The notes: generated by a model from the sequence alone, not told the origin. A DNA stretch of 64,000 nt from Bufo bufo (GCF_905171765.1 NC_053393.1:185965921-186029920); one strand, 5' to 3'. Shown: positions 20,877 through 31,688, counted from the first letter of the stretch. Translations and numbers: made by a program.

Positions 20877-21469
20877 CCCAAGGGCTTGACCAGGTTTTCA
20901 AAATGACCCTCAGGGGTATTAAATGTGGTCTTCCACTCAACCCCCTCCCTGATCCTTACCAGATTATATGCCCCCCTCAGATCCAATTTAGAGAACACCT
21001 TGGCACCGAAAATCTGACTAAACAAATCCGGAATCAAAGGAAGGGGGTAAGGATCATAGACGGAAATACGGTTGAGCTCACGGAAGTCCAGACATGGTCT
21101 AAGCGTACCATCTTTTTTTTTTTTTTAAAAGAACCCAGCAGCCACTGGGGACTTGAATGGTCTGATTCGACCCTTCGCCAAGCTCTCGGTGATATACTCT
21201 CGCATAGCCTTTCTTTCGGCTCCGAAAGATTATACAACCAAGATTTGGGCAGTTTAGCTCCGGGAATAAGATTGACGGGACAATCATACTCCCGATGCGG
21301 GGGTAACTTCTGGTTACCACTCTCGGAAAACACATCTGAAAATTTGGAAATAAACGAGGGTACAGTTTTAGTGGTGACCACAGAGAAAAACGCATTAAGA
21401 CAGTTGTCCGTGCAAAAATCAAATCGAGAATCTGTCTCGCTTGCCAGTCGATGGTAGGATTATGTTTGC
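20877..21469 (-). pseudogene. Ty3/gypsy protease-RT linker and RT fingers
   Basis: Continuation of pol upstream of the [21 protein letters not shown] text lies at 20880-20940, and the [22 protein letters not shown] RT fingers at 21000-21100. An A/T run at 21114-21127 breaks the frame. The SKFSDVFSESGNQKLPPHRE linker lies near 21330. Several frames must be joined, so this is inactive. Confidence 0.8.
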
Positions 21470-22592
21470 TTAACCATGGTAAGCCCAAAACCATCGGAGC
21501 AGGCAGAGCCTCAAACACATCCTTCTTATCTCTAGTGCACTAGTAGTCAACCCATGAATACGAACAAACTGTCCATCAATCGGGTTAACCCCAGCCCCAC
21601 TGTTGATAAATACCTCGATTTCCACAGTTTTGGACTCTAGCGCCACCTCGGCAGACAGGAGAAATCGGGTACTACCAGTAAATGACAAAAGTAAGTTTTC
21701 TTGCTCCCCACCCACACCACCAATAGTAATTTGGCGATTAAAAGTTTTTAGTTTTTTTTTGTTTACACCTTGATGCTGAATGTGCGGACAAATATTCACA
21801 ATATTTCCCTTCTTTCCACAACAAAAACAGACTCCCTTCATATGACCAGAGCTCTTACCAGCAGTCCCAGGATTAGCTCCCCCCAACAGCATAGGCTCCT
21901 CACAAGGTGTAACCACAGGTGTCTCTTTACCATAAGTGTCAAAGGAAGCCACCACCTTATTTGACAGTACGTTCTGAAGATGAGTACCCTTAGATCTCCC
22001 CCTCAGGTGTCTATCCAGACATACAGTAAGGGACATGGCTGCTTCCAATGACTCAGGTTTTTTATGAAAGGCCAACGCGTCCTGCAGCCTCTCATATAGA
22101 CCCTGACAGAACTGGCTACGGAGAGCAGGATCATTCCACTCCATATCCGTAGCCCATCTTCTAAATTCAGAGGAATAGATTTCCGCAGAGCATTCTCCCT
22201 GCTGTAAACCACAAAACTTGGTCTCAGCCTGAGAGATACGATCCGGGTCATCATAAATAAGACCCAAGGCTCTAAAACATTCATCTATCGACTCTGGAGG
22301 GACGGTGATCCGGTCGGCATAGAAAAAAACCAAAACTGTGCATCATCCTTAAGCAAAGAAATGATCATACCCACACGTTGACACTCATCCCCAGAAGAGT
22401 ATGGACGCAGCTTAAAGTACAATTTACACGAGTCCCTGAACTGAGAGAAATTGCCACTACCCCCATAAAATCTGTCTGGGAGGGAAACTTTAGGATCAAA
22501 GCAGGCCTGGTACCCACCATCGGAACCAGCCGCCTGTGGTCACCTACCTCCAAAGACAGTCCCTGTTAGACCAGTACAGACATAGGATCCAT
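21470..22592 (-). pseudogene. Ty3/gypsy gag and protease
   Basis: Gag starts at the ATG at 22592 (MDPMSVLV) and meets a stop at codon 9. A longer open piece (22333-21470) holds the gag core YSSEFRRWATDMEWNDPALR. A zinc knuckle CFCCGKKGNIVNICPH follows at about 21820, with Asn in place of the ligand His. The protease region is VFINSGAGVNPIDGQF near 21590. The catalytic Asp of the usual DSG triad is Asn here, while copy 1 keeps Asp. With the early stop, these changes show an inactive polyprotein. Confidence 0.88.
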
Positions 22593-22639
22593 AGCTGCAC
22601 TGACCTGAACAAAATGGCGTTTTTTGTGGCAGTTGATAA

Positions 22640-23234
22640 TGTCACGATCTGTGTGGGGGGGAAACTCCATACTGAACACAGGAGGGAAGGGGAACAGTAA
22701 CTGGGCCTGGAAACTAGGGAAGAAACAGGTCACCTCCTAGACAACTGTAATCCAGGCCCTGACTACCTATCAATATGAATAGACCTTGAAGGTAGGAATA
22801 TTCATAAGCAGGATACCTAGGGCCTGATTTCCCTATAAGGCCCTGGAATAAGTATAGGACCAGAGACAGCCCATTCCTCCCCAGATGGATGAATGGAAGT
22901 CTCTGTCTCAGGCCCAGATACAACAACAGGGAATATAACAATTACAAACAAACGCAACACTTAACTTCTGTAGAGATGGAAGAACAGGAACACCAGAGAG
23001 AATCTCACACCAGCTCAGCCAAACCCAAATGAAGCTATCAACCGCATAGTCAGAAGGGTGGGGTGAGACTATAAAGGGTAGAAGTGATGACCACTGAGCA
23101 ACACCTGAGAAAAGGGAAGTGGTCATTAACCCTATCAACACTGAATCAAGGGAAATCAAGGAGGCTGTTAGATTCCTCCACACTCAGCTAATCGCCTTGA
23201 TTTCCTGACATCAGTCACCTGAGGGACCGTGACA
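22640..23234 (-). repeat. 5' LTR of the Ty3/gypsy element
   Basis: 595 bp, TGTCACGATC...CGTGACA, followed by TTTAT. On the minus strand, the text just inside the element (TTATCAACTGCCAC) is the place of the primer-binding site. I could not assign a primer tRNA. Confidence 0.92.
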
Positions 23235-23239
23235 TTTAT

Positions 23240-23670
23240 TAGTCACAATCACCTTCTCCCATTGGCATGTGGCAGCATTACCTCTCTCTGCATCTCTTCA
23301 TGACATTTACCCAACCCTTAGGTGACAATATGATTAAGTATAGGTCCTTCTGAGCAAACACTAGCATTGTCTCCTCCTGTATTTATTCCTGATTCAAAGC
23401 CAGCCCAAGAAGTGGTATTAGAATGTATGAGGAGGTGCTTAACTCAGAATGCTGGCTGCAACTTGAAGAGTTGATAAGAGAACATGTATGTTTTAAAGTG
23501 TACTGAACTGAATCTCCACTTTTCTTAGCCATAATGTAAGTAATCATAGACATGCTACAACATATTAATGGGTCTACTCCTCTGTTCTGGCACCAGATTA
23601 TTGTTCACGTTCACTATTGGCTCACAGATGTACAGAGGTGGGACCCACTGTGCACGAATGGTAGTTGTAG
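23240..23670. other. Spacer without recognised features
   Basis: Unique-looking sequence between the gypsy LTR and the Tc1 cluster. No terminal repeats or coding similarity were seen. Confidence 0.4.
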
Positions 23671-23675
23671 TACTC

Positions 23676-24055
23676 TGGTGCTTGAAAGTTTGTGAACTCT
23701 TCAGAATTTTCTATATCTATATCTAAAAACTACATCAGATTTTCATAAAAGTACTCAAAGTAGATAAAAATAATCAAATCAAACAAATAAGTCAAAAATA
23801 TTAGACTTGGTTATTTCTTTATTGAAGAAAATTATATCACATGTTTGTGAGTGGCAAAAGCATGTAAACTTTTGTTTTCTGTATCTAGTATGACACTCTT
23901 GTGCAGCAATAACTGCAACTAAAAGTTTCTGGTAACTGTAGATTAGTTTTGCAAATTGGCTTGGAGGAACTTTAGCCATTCCTCCATATAAAACAGCTTT
24001 AAATCTGATATGATCATGGATTTCCTCCAATGAACTGCTCGCTTTAGATCCTTCC
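23676..24055 (-). mobile_element. Truncated Tc1-type element A (end and flanking non-coding part)
   Basis: Terminal text GGTGCTTGAAAGTTTGTGAA is followed by GTGAGTGGCAAAAGCATGTA and TGTGCAGCAATAACTGCAAC. The last of these is antisense transposase-type sequence found in vertebrate Tc1 elements. It joins a different Tc1 family near 24056, so the rest is lost. Confidence 0.55.
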
Positions 24056-24459
24056 ACGACAGTGCAGCAGAATTTTTTTCCCCCTTCTCCAGATCCTTGC
24101 CTCCAAACAATCCTGAGCTCTACAAGCAGTTCTTTCCTCCTCATCACTTGGTTTTTGCTCTGATACAGTCCTGATCAAAAGTTTAAGACCACTTGAAAAA
24201 TGACAAAAAAAATCATATTTAGCATGGCTGGATCTTAACAAGGTTCCAAGTAGAGCTTCAACGTGCAACAAGAAGAAATGGGAGTGAGACAAAAAAAAAT
24301 TTGAGCATTCAATTTAATGAAAACAACGAATAAACTGAAACGGGCTGTTTTTCAGCTGATCAAAAGTTTAGGACCACAGCTCCCAAAAAAAACTAAACCC
24401 CCCCAAAACAGAAATCCAACTTCCAAACATGAACTCGGTAATGAGTAGCTCCATCTTTA

Positions 24460-25948
24460 CACTGCGTGCAGAATTATTAGGCAAATGAGTATTTTGACCA
24501 CATCATCCTCTTTATGCATGTTGTCTTACTCCAAGCTGTATAGGCTCGAAAGCCTACTACCAATTAAGCATATTAGGTGATGTGCATCTCTGTAATGAGA
24601 AGAGGTGTGGTCTAATGACATCAACACCCTATATTAGGTGTGCATAATTATTAGGAAACTTCCTTTCCTTTGGCAAAATGGGTCAAAAGAAGGACTTGAC
24701 AGGCTCAGAAAAGTCAAAAATAGTGAGATATCTTGCAGAGGGATGCAGCACTCTTAAAATTGCAAAGCTTCTGAAGCGTGATCATCGAACAATCAAGCGT
24801 TTCATTCAAAATAGTCAACAGGGTCGCAAGAAGCGTGTGGAAACACCAAGGCGCAAAATAACTGCCCATGAACTGAGAAAAGTCAAGCGTGCAGCTGCCA
24901 AGATGCCACTTGCCACCAGTTTGGCCATATTTCAGAGCTGCAACGTCACTGGAGTGCCCAAAAGCACAAGGTGTGCAATACTCAGAGACATGGCCAAGGT
25001 AAGAAAGGCTGAAAGACGACCACCACTGAACAAGACACACAAGCTGAAACGTCAAGACTGGGCCAAGAAATATCTCAAGACTGATTTTTCTAAGGTTTTA
25101 TGGACTGATGAAATGAGAGTGAGTCTTGATGGGCCAGATGGATGGGCCCGTGGCTGGATTGGTAAAGGGCAGAGAGCTCCAGTCCGACTCAGACGCCAGC
25201 AAGGTGGAGGTGGAGTACTGGTTTGGGCTGGTATCATCAAAGATGAGCTTGTGGGGCCTTTTCGGGTTGAGGATGGAGTCAAGCTCAACTCCCAGTCCTA
25301 CTGCCAGTTTCTGGAAGACACCTTCTTCAAGCAGTGGTACAGGAAGAAGTCTGCATCCTTCAAGAAAAACATGATTTTCATGCAGGACAATGCTCCATCA
25401 CACGCGTCCAAGTACTCCACAGCGTGGCTGGCAAGAAAGGGTATAAAAGAAGAAAATCAGTAGGGAGGGAAAGCAGTACACCTCTCTGAACAGTGTCTGG
25501 GAGGCTGTGGTTGCTGCTGCACGCAATGTTGATGGTGAACAGATCAAAACACTGACAGAATCCATGGATGGCAGGCTTTTGAGTGTCCTTGCAAAGAAAG
25601 GTGGCTATATTGGTCACTGATTTGTTTTTGTTTTGTTTTTGAATGTCAGAAATGTATATTTGTGAATGTTGAGATGTTATATTGGTTTCACTGGTAAAAA
25701 TAAATAATTGAAATGGGTATATATTTGTTTTTTGTTAAGTTGCCTAATAATTATGCACAGTAATAGTCACCTGCACACACAGATATCCCCCTAAAATAGC
25801 TAAAACTAAAAACAAACTAAAAACTACTTCCAAAAATATTCAGCTTTGATATTAATGAGTTTTTTGGGTTCATTGAGAACATGGTTGTTGTTCAATAATA
25901 AAATGAATCCTCAAAAATACAACTTGCCTAATAATTCTGCACTCCCTG
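24460..25948 (+). mobile_element. Tc1 element D (GTGCAGAATTATTAGGCAA ends)
   Basis: Ends CACTGCGTGCAGAATTATTA and the complement of TAATAATTCTGCACTCCCTG, flanked by TA at 24458-24459 and 25949-25950. Length 1489 bp. It inserted into element C, whose text matches on either side of the junction. The transposase frame is long but has lost its third catalytic box. Confidence 0.92.
24678..25620 (+). pseudogene. Tc1 transposase, catalytic third box deleted
   Basis: A DDE transposase with 261 open codons from the ATG at 24678. The helix-turn-helix region (GCSTLKIAKLLKRDHRTIKR) is at residues ~20-45. A basic linker with KRVETPRRK follows. The first Asp is in VLWTDEMRVSL (~residue 142) and the second in MIFMQDNAPSHA (~residue 236). 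After KGIKEE the text jumps to a short non-matching piece with a stop at 25461, then LNSVWEAVVAAARNVDGEQ and the family C-terminus KKGGYIGH ending at 25620. The missing text should hold the SPDLNPIE box, so about 100 bp were lost. Without the third acidic residue the enzyme cannot cut DNA, though DNA binding may have been retained. Confidence 0.92.
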
Positions 25949-25950
25949 TA

Positions 25951-26395
25951 TTGTTTATCACTTCCAAAATTCGTTTCGGCATGCTTGATGCAAGCGTTTC
26001 CATGAGGTGAGTGGGAACATTTCTCCAAGTGGTGAAGACGGCTGCACAAAGGCCATCTACTGTCTGGAACTGTTGTCCATTTCTGTAAATTTCCCTTGCC
26101 ATCCATCCCCAAATGTTCTCAATTGGATTTAGATCAGGGGAACATGCAGGATGGGCCAAAAGAGTGATGTTATTCTCCTGGAAGAAGTCCCTTGTCCTGC
26201 GGGCATTGTGTACTGTAGCGTTGTCCTGTTGAAAAACCCAGTCGTTACCACACAGACGAGGGCCCTCAGTCATAGGAATGCTCTCTGCAACATCTGGACA
26301 TAGCCAGCGGCCGTTTGACGCCCCTGCACTTCCTGAAGCTCCATTGTTCCACTGAAGGAAAAAGCACCCCAGACCATTATGGCGCCCCCCTTCAC
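25951..26395 (-). pseudogene. Tc1 transposase C-terminal half (element C)
   Basis: On the minus strand, GGAIMVWGAFSFSGTMEL near 26385 is followed after a short overlap of frames by WVFQQDNATVHNARRT (second Asp) near 26230. The third box is CSPDLNPIENIWGWM near 26130, and the C-terminus is SSMPKRILEVINN near 25960. The DNA-binding domain and first Asp are missing. Confidence 0.85.
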
Positions 26396-26767
26396 TGTGG
26401 CGCCTGAGCGACTGCTACCTCTGCACCCCCTATAGCTACGCCCCTGCATGGCTGTGTATTTCCCAATCATGTCCAATCAACTGAATTTACCACAAGTGGA
26501 CTCCAGTGAAGGTGTAGAAACATCTCATAGATCATCAAGAGAAATTGGAGTCTCCTAGAGCCAAATTTCAAGGGTCATAGCAGAGGGTCTGAATACTTAT
26601 CTCCATGGAATATTTTAGTTTTTGCTTTTTAATACATTTGCAAACATTTCTAAAATGTTGTTTTCACTTTCAGTATGGGGCATTTTTTATACAGTATGAC
26701 TGCAATATAACAAAATTTGAAAAAGAGTGAAAGGGTCTGAAAACTTTCCAATTGCTTTGTATATATA

Positions 26768-27221
26768 ATGTGGGGTTTCGCTCTGGTAGACAGGATTAGC
26801 GGACGCAGTATAGAGGCAACAACAAGTTCTTTGGATCAAACAGTTCAGTGTTTTATTCACACTTCAGGCAAGTGACAAAACAAGCAGTTATAATCAAGCA
26901 AAAAGTCACCTTGTGGTGTTGGTGGTAATTCCCACCATGTGGCAATTCTGCCTCAAAGAGTCCTTGACCATAGCAGCACCAACCTGTTTTCACGCCGAAC
27001 AGGTAGCAAGCCTTCATCCAGACACAAGGCTCCCAGATCCTAACACAGAGACCTGGCTTCGGAGCCCAGCTGCCTATTTAAGGACAGCCAGGTTATGCCA
27101 AAACCCGGACCGGCACTTGAAATCCAGTCCGGTACTTGGCCTCACCTGGCGGTAAATCAGCCCAGCATGCTGGGAGGAAAATACCTGTTTTCCCAGACCA
27201 AACCTCTCACTGTGTCACAGT
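26768..27221. mobile_element. Probable solo LTR
   Basis: The segment begins TGTGGGGTTTCGC and ends CACTGTGTCACA. It has an LTR-like size of 454 bp, with TATTTAAGG near 27073-27081 resembling a TATA region. The flanks (ATATA... and GTAGA) give no clean duplication, so the boundaries are provisional. Confidence 0.4.
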
Positions 27222-27419
27222 AGATACTTTTATTTTATGGGGAGGGGGAAATTTTAGTTACATCCTAGGGGGGATAGATAGATACCATTGCCCAAGGTGA
27301 AAGGAAAGTAAAGCCTAGCCAAAACTCTAGCCATGTCCACATGTATCAGACTTTTTAAACCACAAATATGGCTACAAAATCTGCACTAAATTAACTGCTA
27401 AATCTGCATATGTGGATCG
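27222..27419. other. Spacer, nothing recognised
   Basis: A short G-rich stretch (GGGGAGGGGGAAA) and unremarkable sequence. Confidence 0.35.
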
Positions 27420-27509
27420 TGGTCAAGTTTGGGTCCCAAACCTGAACTTTGCCGTGAAGTTCGGACAAACCCGGCGAACCCGAACTTCCAGGTGTTCGCT
27501 CAACCCTAG
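27420..27509. mobile_element. hAT terminal fragment (GTTCGCTCAACCCTA end)
   Basis: GAAGTTCGGACAAACCCGGC followed by GTGTTCGCTCAACCCTA is the complement of the TAGRGTTGAGCGAACAC ends used by the hAT at 37026. Only one end is seen. It directly precedes the transposase fragment at 27510. Confidence 0.6.
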
Positions 27510-28200
27510 ACCCAGGCACACTGTGGCAGTATGCAGTGGAGATGGAGGCTGGGAGTCCCTCTGAGTCACTTGTGCAAATGGCCCGCTGCATGCTCACTTG
27601 CTTGGGTAGTGACAGCCGAATTGTCACCATTTGGCAGAGGGATGACTTCTGGCTCTCCACCTTGTTGGACCCTCGCTACCAGTCCAAAATGGGGGCCTTT
27701 TTTACACCCACTGAGAGGGAGGACAAACTGAACTGCTATCGAGACACCCTATGTAGTCAGTTGGTCGATGCCTATCTGCGCCATCATCCATTCTCTCGCG
27801 TGGTCTGACCAGGGGGGCCTTCTGCGCTTTTGTTTCACTGCCATGGCTGCTATGGCGGTGTAGGAGCAGTACGAGCTCCATCAGCAGCAGCTTGAGTCTA
27901 GAGTCGCAGATGAGCAGCTTTCTTCACCCGCCTAGTGAAGAAACTACTGAAAATCCGCTGGACTACTGGGCAGCAGAACTGGATTTGTGGCTGCAACTGG
28001 CCGAGTTTGCCCTGGAAAATCTGTCCTGCCCGGCCAGTAGTGTGGCATCAGAGCGGGTGTTTAGTGCGGCGGGGGCCATAGTTACCCCAAGGAGAACTCG
28101 CCTGTCCACCCAAAATGTGGAGAGACTGACCTTTGTCAAGATGAATCAGGCGTGGATCAGCCAGGATTTCCACCCACCAATGCCCGATGCATCAGATTAA
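27510..28200 (+). pseudogene. hAT transposase C-terminal fragment
   Basis: Two open pieces. 27536-27808 carries MARCMLTCLGSDSRIV and FWLSTLLDPRYQSKMGAFF, the LLDPRYK block of hAT transposases. 27892-28200 carries the C-terminal dimerisation region: LAEFALENLSCPASSVASER, then VFSAAGAIVTPRRTRLS and LTFVKMNQAWI, ending in TAA at 28198. A stop and frameshift lie between them (27806-27890). The N-terminal BED finger and the first catalytic residues are absent. It is clearly related to the transposases at 39458 and 56195, but a distinct family. Confidence 0.88.
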
Positions 28201-28289
28201 ATCATCCATGCTGCCTCACCCAAACCTTGAAAAAAGAGACCGGTTTCTACCTGCCTCAGCTACCATTCTGATGCTGCCAACCGCCTGAT

Positions 28290-29060
28290 GCCAAGTGCTT
28301 CTTACACCCACCATCGTCAGTGGGTACTATTACTGTCACCCACCTCCCCACTCTGTCACCGGGTTACTCTGTGGTCTCCTGATGCTGCTGCCACCTCACC
28401 ACTTCAGTCTCCTCATGCTGCTGTTGCCACCTCCACACTATGTCATTGTGCCACTCTGTGGTCTCCTCATGCTACTGCCACCTCCACACTATGTCACCTT
28501 GCCACTCTGTGGTCTCCTGATGCTGCTGCCACCTCACCACTTCGGTCTCCTCATGCTGCTGTTGCCACCTCCACACTATGTCATTGTGCCACTCTGTGGC
28601 CTTCTCATGCTGCTGCTGCTGCCACCTCCACACTATGTCACCTTGCCAATCTGTGGCCTCCTCATGCTGCTGCTTCCACCTCCACACTCTGTAATTGTGC
28701 CACTCTGTGGTCTCCTCATGCTGCTGCCAAATCACCACTCTGTGGTCTCCTCATGCTGCTGCCACTTCACCACTCTGTGGTCTCCTCCTGCTGCTGCCAC
28801 ATCACCACACTGTGGTCTCCTCATGCATCTGCAACATCAATACTCTGTGGTCTCCTCATGCTGCTGCAACATCACTACTCTGTGGTCTCCTCATGCTGCT
28901 GCTACCTCAACAATATGTGACTGGGCCACTCTGTAATCTCCTCATGCTCCTGCCACCTCACCATTATGCCACTGGGCCACTCTGTGGTCTTCTCATGCTG
29001 ATTCCACCTCACCACTATGTCATTGGGCCACTCTGTGGACTTCTCTTTACCACCCTCCCC
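28290..29060 (+). repeat. Degenerate tandem array after hAT transposase
   Basis: Units of about 45-60 bp contain CTGTGGTCTCCTCATGCTGC, then TGCCACCTCACCACT or CACACTATGTCA. About 14 copies, with some higher-order alternation early on. Long open frames read through it because stops are rare in the unit. It takes the place of the 3' arrays in the other hAT elements. Confidence 0.85.
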
Positions 29061-29690
29061 ACTCCATGACTGGGCCACTATTTTGCCTTTGTTGACATCA
29101 TTATTTATTTGACCTTTCTTCTGATCTGTCAGAAGGAAGGAAAAATGAGACGCACAACAGATCCTGTCTATATAGCAGCTGTCAGGCCTGTATGACATGG
29201 TCTCTATTTTGCATCAGAATTGGCTCATGATTTGGTAGCCAAAAGCAGGAGTGGGTACAAAACACAGAAGACATGCAAATATTCCATTCACGTTTCATCT
29301 CTGGATCCACTCGTGTTTTTTTTGGCTTTAGCAATACTGATGGATTACTGACCAAATGCTGATCGAGTGAAAGTGGATGCTCAACAGACAGGATCCGTTT
29401 TTTGGGGTTACTGTTCTGACGGATCAGAGGAATGGCAAAATAATCAGTGATGGCAACACAAACTTACTGCTGACACCCTCTCCATTCTGTCGGGGGGCTC
29501 TACTTGTATTAGTGTTTAATAGAACAGGTTCTGTAGACATCCATGTGGAATCAGCTGACGATGGTGTAAAAGGAGTGCGCTTATTCTTGACGCTAACATT
29601 GACCTGTAAGGCTGAGTTCACACTTGAGTTATTTGGTCAGTTTTGGCCCCATAACTGACCAAATAAGTTTAGTGTGCAGTGATTCTAAGA
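29061..29690. mobile_element. Repeat-derived stretch with TAA-type MITE end
   Basis: Near 29609-29665 the text reads AAGGCTGAGTTCACACTTGA and then an inverted repeat (TTATTTGGTCAGTTTTGG/ACTGACCAAATAA). TAAGGCTGAGTTCACAC resembles the Harbinger-like MITE ends in this window. The partner end was not found. Confidence 0.35.
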
Positions 29691-29789
29691 GTGACTACTG
29701 ACTCACAGTATTGTTTCACTACTACAGCAGACTCCCTATGCGTGTTACTGCAAGGCACAGTGTTCTACACCACTACAGGCTCTCTGCAG

Positions 29790-29890
29790 CCAGGAAATAG
29801 ATGTTTTTTAACGCGATTCGCCACAAATAAATTCGGATCGAATCGAATCTTTTCGGAAAATTCGGCAAACCAGCCGAATACTATTTTTGA
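29790..29890. mobile_element. hAT-like 3' subterminal fragment
   Basis: GCGATTCGCCACAAATAAAT and TCGGATCGAATCGAATC resemble, in inverted orientation, the AATCCGAATTTCAGGG and CGATTCGCAACGAATG text near the hAT end at 12486. The terminal TAGRGTTGAGCG complement is lacking. Confidence 0.4.
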
Positions 29891-29937
29891 GGGTGGAGTA
29901 GAAAAACTGGAGGAGCCTTTCTAGAGAAAAGTGTTAG

Positions 29938-30060
29938 GTTTAAGGATTAGACAAATTTATCAAACAGCCTGTGACATTTGATAATTGTGGCACGCCAACA
30001 CAGACTCCAGCAATACTGATTTTAAATATTCCCCTCATGATAAATTTCCCCTATTACAGT
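29938..30060. mobile_element. Small MITE remnant (TTTATCAAAC type)
   Basis: ACAAATTTATCAAACAGCCT at the left and TCATGATAAATTTCCCCT at the right are inverted ends like those at 6208-6341. The interior is short and degenerate. Confidence 0.4.
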
Positions 30061-30276
30061 ATTTATAAAGAGCTGCATTTACATTACTTGTTACATGCTG
30101 CAGCGACTGTTCATAACTGAAAAACAACTTCAAATCAATTTCCTCTATATTGTTTTATATCATTGAATTTTAGATATTTTTTTTTTTATTTAGGTAAAAT
30201 AATGTAGGAAACAGCCAAGACATGGAACAAAAAATGAATAAATGGAAAGACCATACATTTTAAAATATGCACTGTA

Positions 30277-30965
30277 AGTGGACAACTGTCCATCACACCT
30301 ACAGTATATGAGCTTGTTGGAGATCCCATTGCAAACCATTTTTGCGGCTTTATTAATCACAAGATTCTGGAGTGTGTCTGTGGGTATTTGTGCCCATTCA
30401 GTCAGAAAAGCATTTGTGAGGTCAGGTGCTTATGTTGGATGTGAAGGTCTGATTCAGAATTGGCTCTTCAATTGATCTCAAAAGTGCCCAAGGTTGAGGC
30501 AAGGACCTTGTGCAGGCCACTTGAGTTCTTCCACCTCTTACTCAACAAATCACGGGGAAATTTATCATCCCTTGTAGGACAGAAATAGGGTGCAAACTGT
30601 GGCGCATACTACTGTTGCACAATTTTTTAAAACTTTTTGGTAGTTTTAGGCACTGCTCACCACTTTGAGAAGTAGTGAGTGTTAGGGCGATTAGGGAGCC
30701 GGTAAAATTTATTATAATCTATGCCGGAAAATTGACATAGATTATAGTGGAGTGCTGCAGCAGGTACCTTGCTGGTATAAATCTTCACTTTGGTACACTG
30801 ACCTGCACAGATGAACCTCTTAATTGTGGTGCAGACTAGTAAGACCAGTATGTAAACTGTAGGTCTTGATAAATGTTCCCATATGTCTTTATGGACTTTG
30901 TGCACAGGGGCACAGTCATGCTGAAATACGAACAGGCCTTTAGGTTAGGAAATATTGCTCAGCTA
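30277..30965 (-). pseudogene. Degenerate Tc1 transposase region interrupted by a MITE
   Basis: The plus strand shows antisense Tc1 text: GAGCTTGTTGGAGATCCCAT, GAGTGTGTCTGTGGGTATTT, GTGCAGGCCACTTGAGTTCT. After an interruption (30553-30882) it resumes with TGTGCACAGGGGCACAGTCA. The second catalytic-Asp region (minus-strand HDCAPVHK-like) is recognisable in TGTGCACAGGGGCACAGTCATG, but frames are destroyed throughout. An old, dead copy. Confidence 0.6.
30553..30882. mobile_element. MITE inserted in Tc1 remnant
   Basis: Ends GGGGAAATTTATCATCCC and CTTGATAAATGTTCCC are inverted with small differences. The Tc1 text continues cleanly on both sides. Non-coding, about 330 bp. Confidence 0.5.
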
Positions 30966-31680
30966 ATGACCCATGAAATTCACCCAACTGTATTATATTC
31001 TGTCACTCCTGTCTGCAGGACCTCTCCTAGGGGACAAAAGTGAAGGGGGGGGGGAGGGTACTGCCTCATTATCTAAATCAATGTGGCTGTTAACAGATGC
31101 ATTTTTTCTTCAAGAGCAATAGGACAGAAAAATTGCTCATGCACATGGCTGTATTATGACTTTGTGTAGGATTCAAGAACCAGATCTAAGGATAGGTGTG
31201 GGTCCTGCTCTGAGCACACAGGAAAGCACTTAACTTGGGCTTTCAACAAACTTTGCATTATAGTACAGTATGTGCACATGAGGAATAACACTGGCCATTA
31301 TTTCACTTGTATCTGGCATTTTGAGCAGTTTTCCTCTGTGCATAGCGAATGTCTAGTATGCAGTTCTCTCAGACATGATGGGTAGATATTAGCTGCCATC
31401 CACTGCCCACAGAAAGGAGAGGAGGAGAATCTCCTTCCTAACTGTCTCATAGTCATTTAGAAGCAGCCCCAGGATATTGGAGGACATTACAAAGAAGTAC
31501 AGACCTATATGCTTGTGATTGAAGTACTTATGCTGAGCTTTAACCTTCCTATGTAGCTGTGCAGTCTCCCTTTGTCTGTGCCTGTTTCCTCAGCTCCTAT
31601 TCACTCCTCCTCATGTCCCTCTTCATCTGTCCTTGAAGGGAAAAAGGCATTTTGCAAAGTGAAAACAGGAGAATTAGACA
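30966..31680. other. Low-repeat stretch, no gene recognised
   Basis: No coding similarity, inverted ends or tandem repeats apart from a G run at 31047-31055. Confidence 0.35.
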
Positions 31681-31688
31681 TTTCTCAG

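Larger units (their letters stand above)
14603..23234 (-). mobile_element. Ty3/gypsy chromodomain LTR retrotransposon, nearly complete, with nested insertions
   Basis: LTRs lie at 14603-15201 and 22640-23234, both TGTCACGA...CGTGACA. The 5-bp duplication TTTAT sits at 14598-14602 and 23235-23239, proving a single insertion event. On the minus strand the order is gag, protease, reverse transcriptase, RNase H, integrase, chromodomain: a Ty3/gypsy chromovirus layout. A purine-rich tract (AGAAGGGGGTAC on the minus strand) precedes the 3' LTR. Insertions inside are a CR1 LINE (about 16746-19769, itself carrying two elements) and a Harbinger-like MITE (20388-20873). Stops and frameshifts in every domain make it inactive. 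Confidence 0.93.
24167..26440 (-). mobile_element. Tc1 element C (CAGTCCTGATCAAAAG end), split by Tc1 element D
   Basis: The left end CAGTCCTGATCAAAAGTTTA follows TA at 24165-24166, and a second internal copy of GATCAAAAGTTTAGGACCAC lies at 24359-24378. The text continues to 24459, is interrupted by element D, and resumes at 25949 into antisense transposase. The right end is missing. Near 26440 the sequence runs into CCTATAGCTACGCCCCTG, the complement of a CAGTGGCGTAGC-type repeat end. Confidence 0.7.
24056..26762 (-). mobile_element. Tc1-type element B, remnants either side of inserted Tc1 elements
   Basis: The left remnant ends TTTTTGCTCTGATA at 24166. The right remnant, from about 26447, contains CAATCATGTCCAATCAACTG and AATTTACCACAAGTGGACTC. 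It ends in the Tc1-like GGGTCTGAAAACTTTCCAAT near 26740, close to TATA. The two parts are non-coding. Joining them as one element is an inference from element order. Confidence 0.45.

Noticed and set aside
28288..28936. Open frames of 210-213 codons, Leu/His-rich, looking membrane-like
   Set aside because: They arise from the degenerate CTCCTCATGCTGCTG tandem array after the hAT transposase; two frames are open at once.
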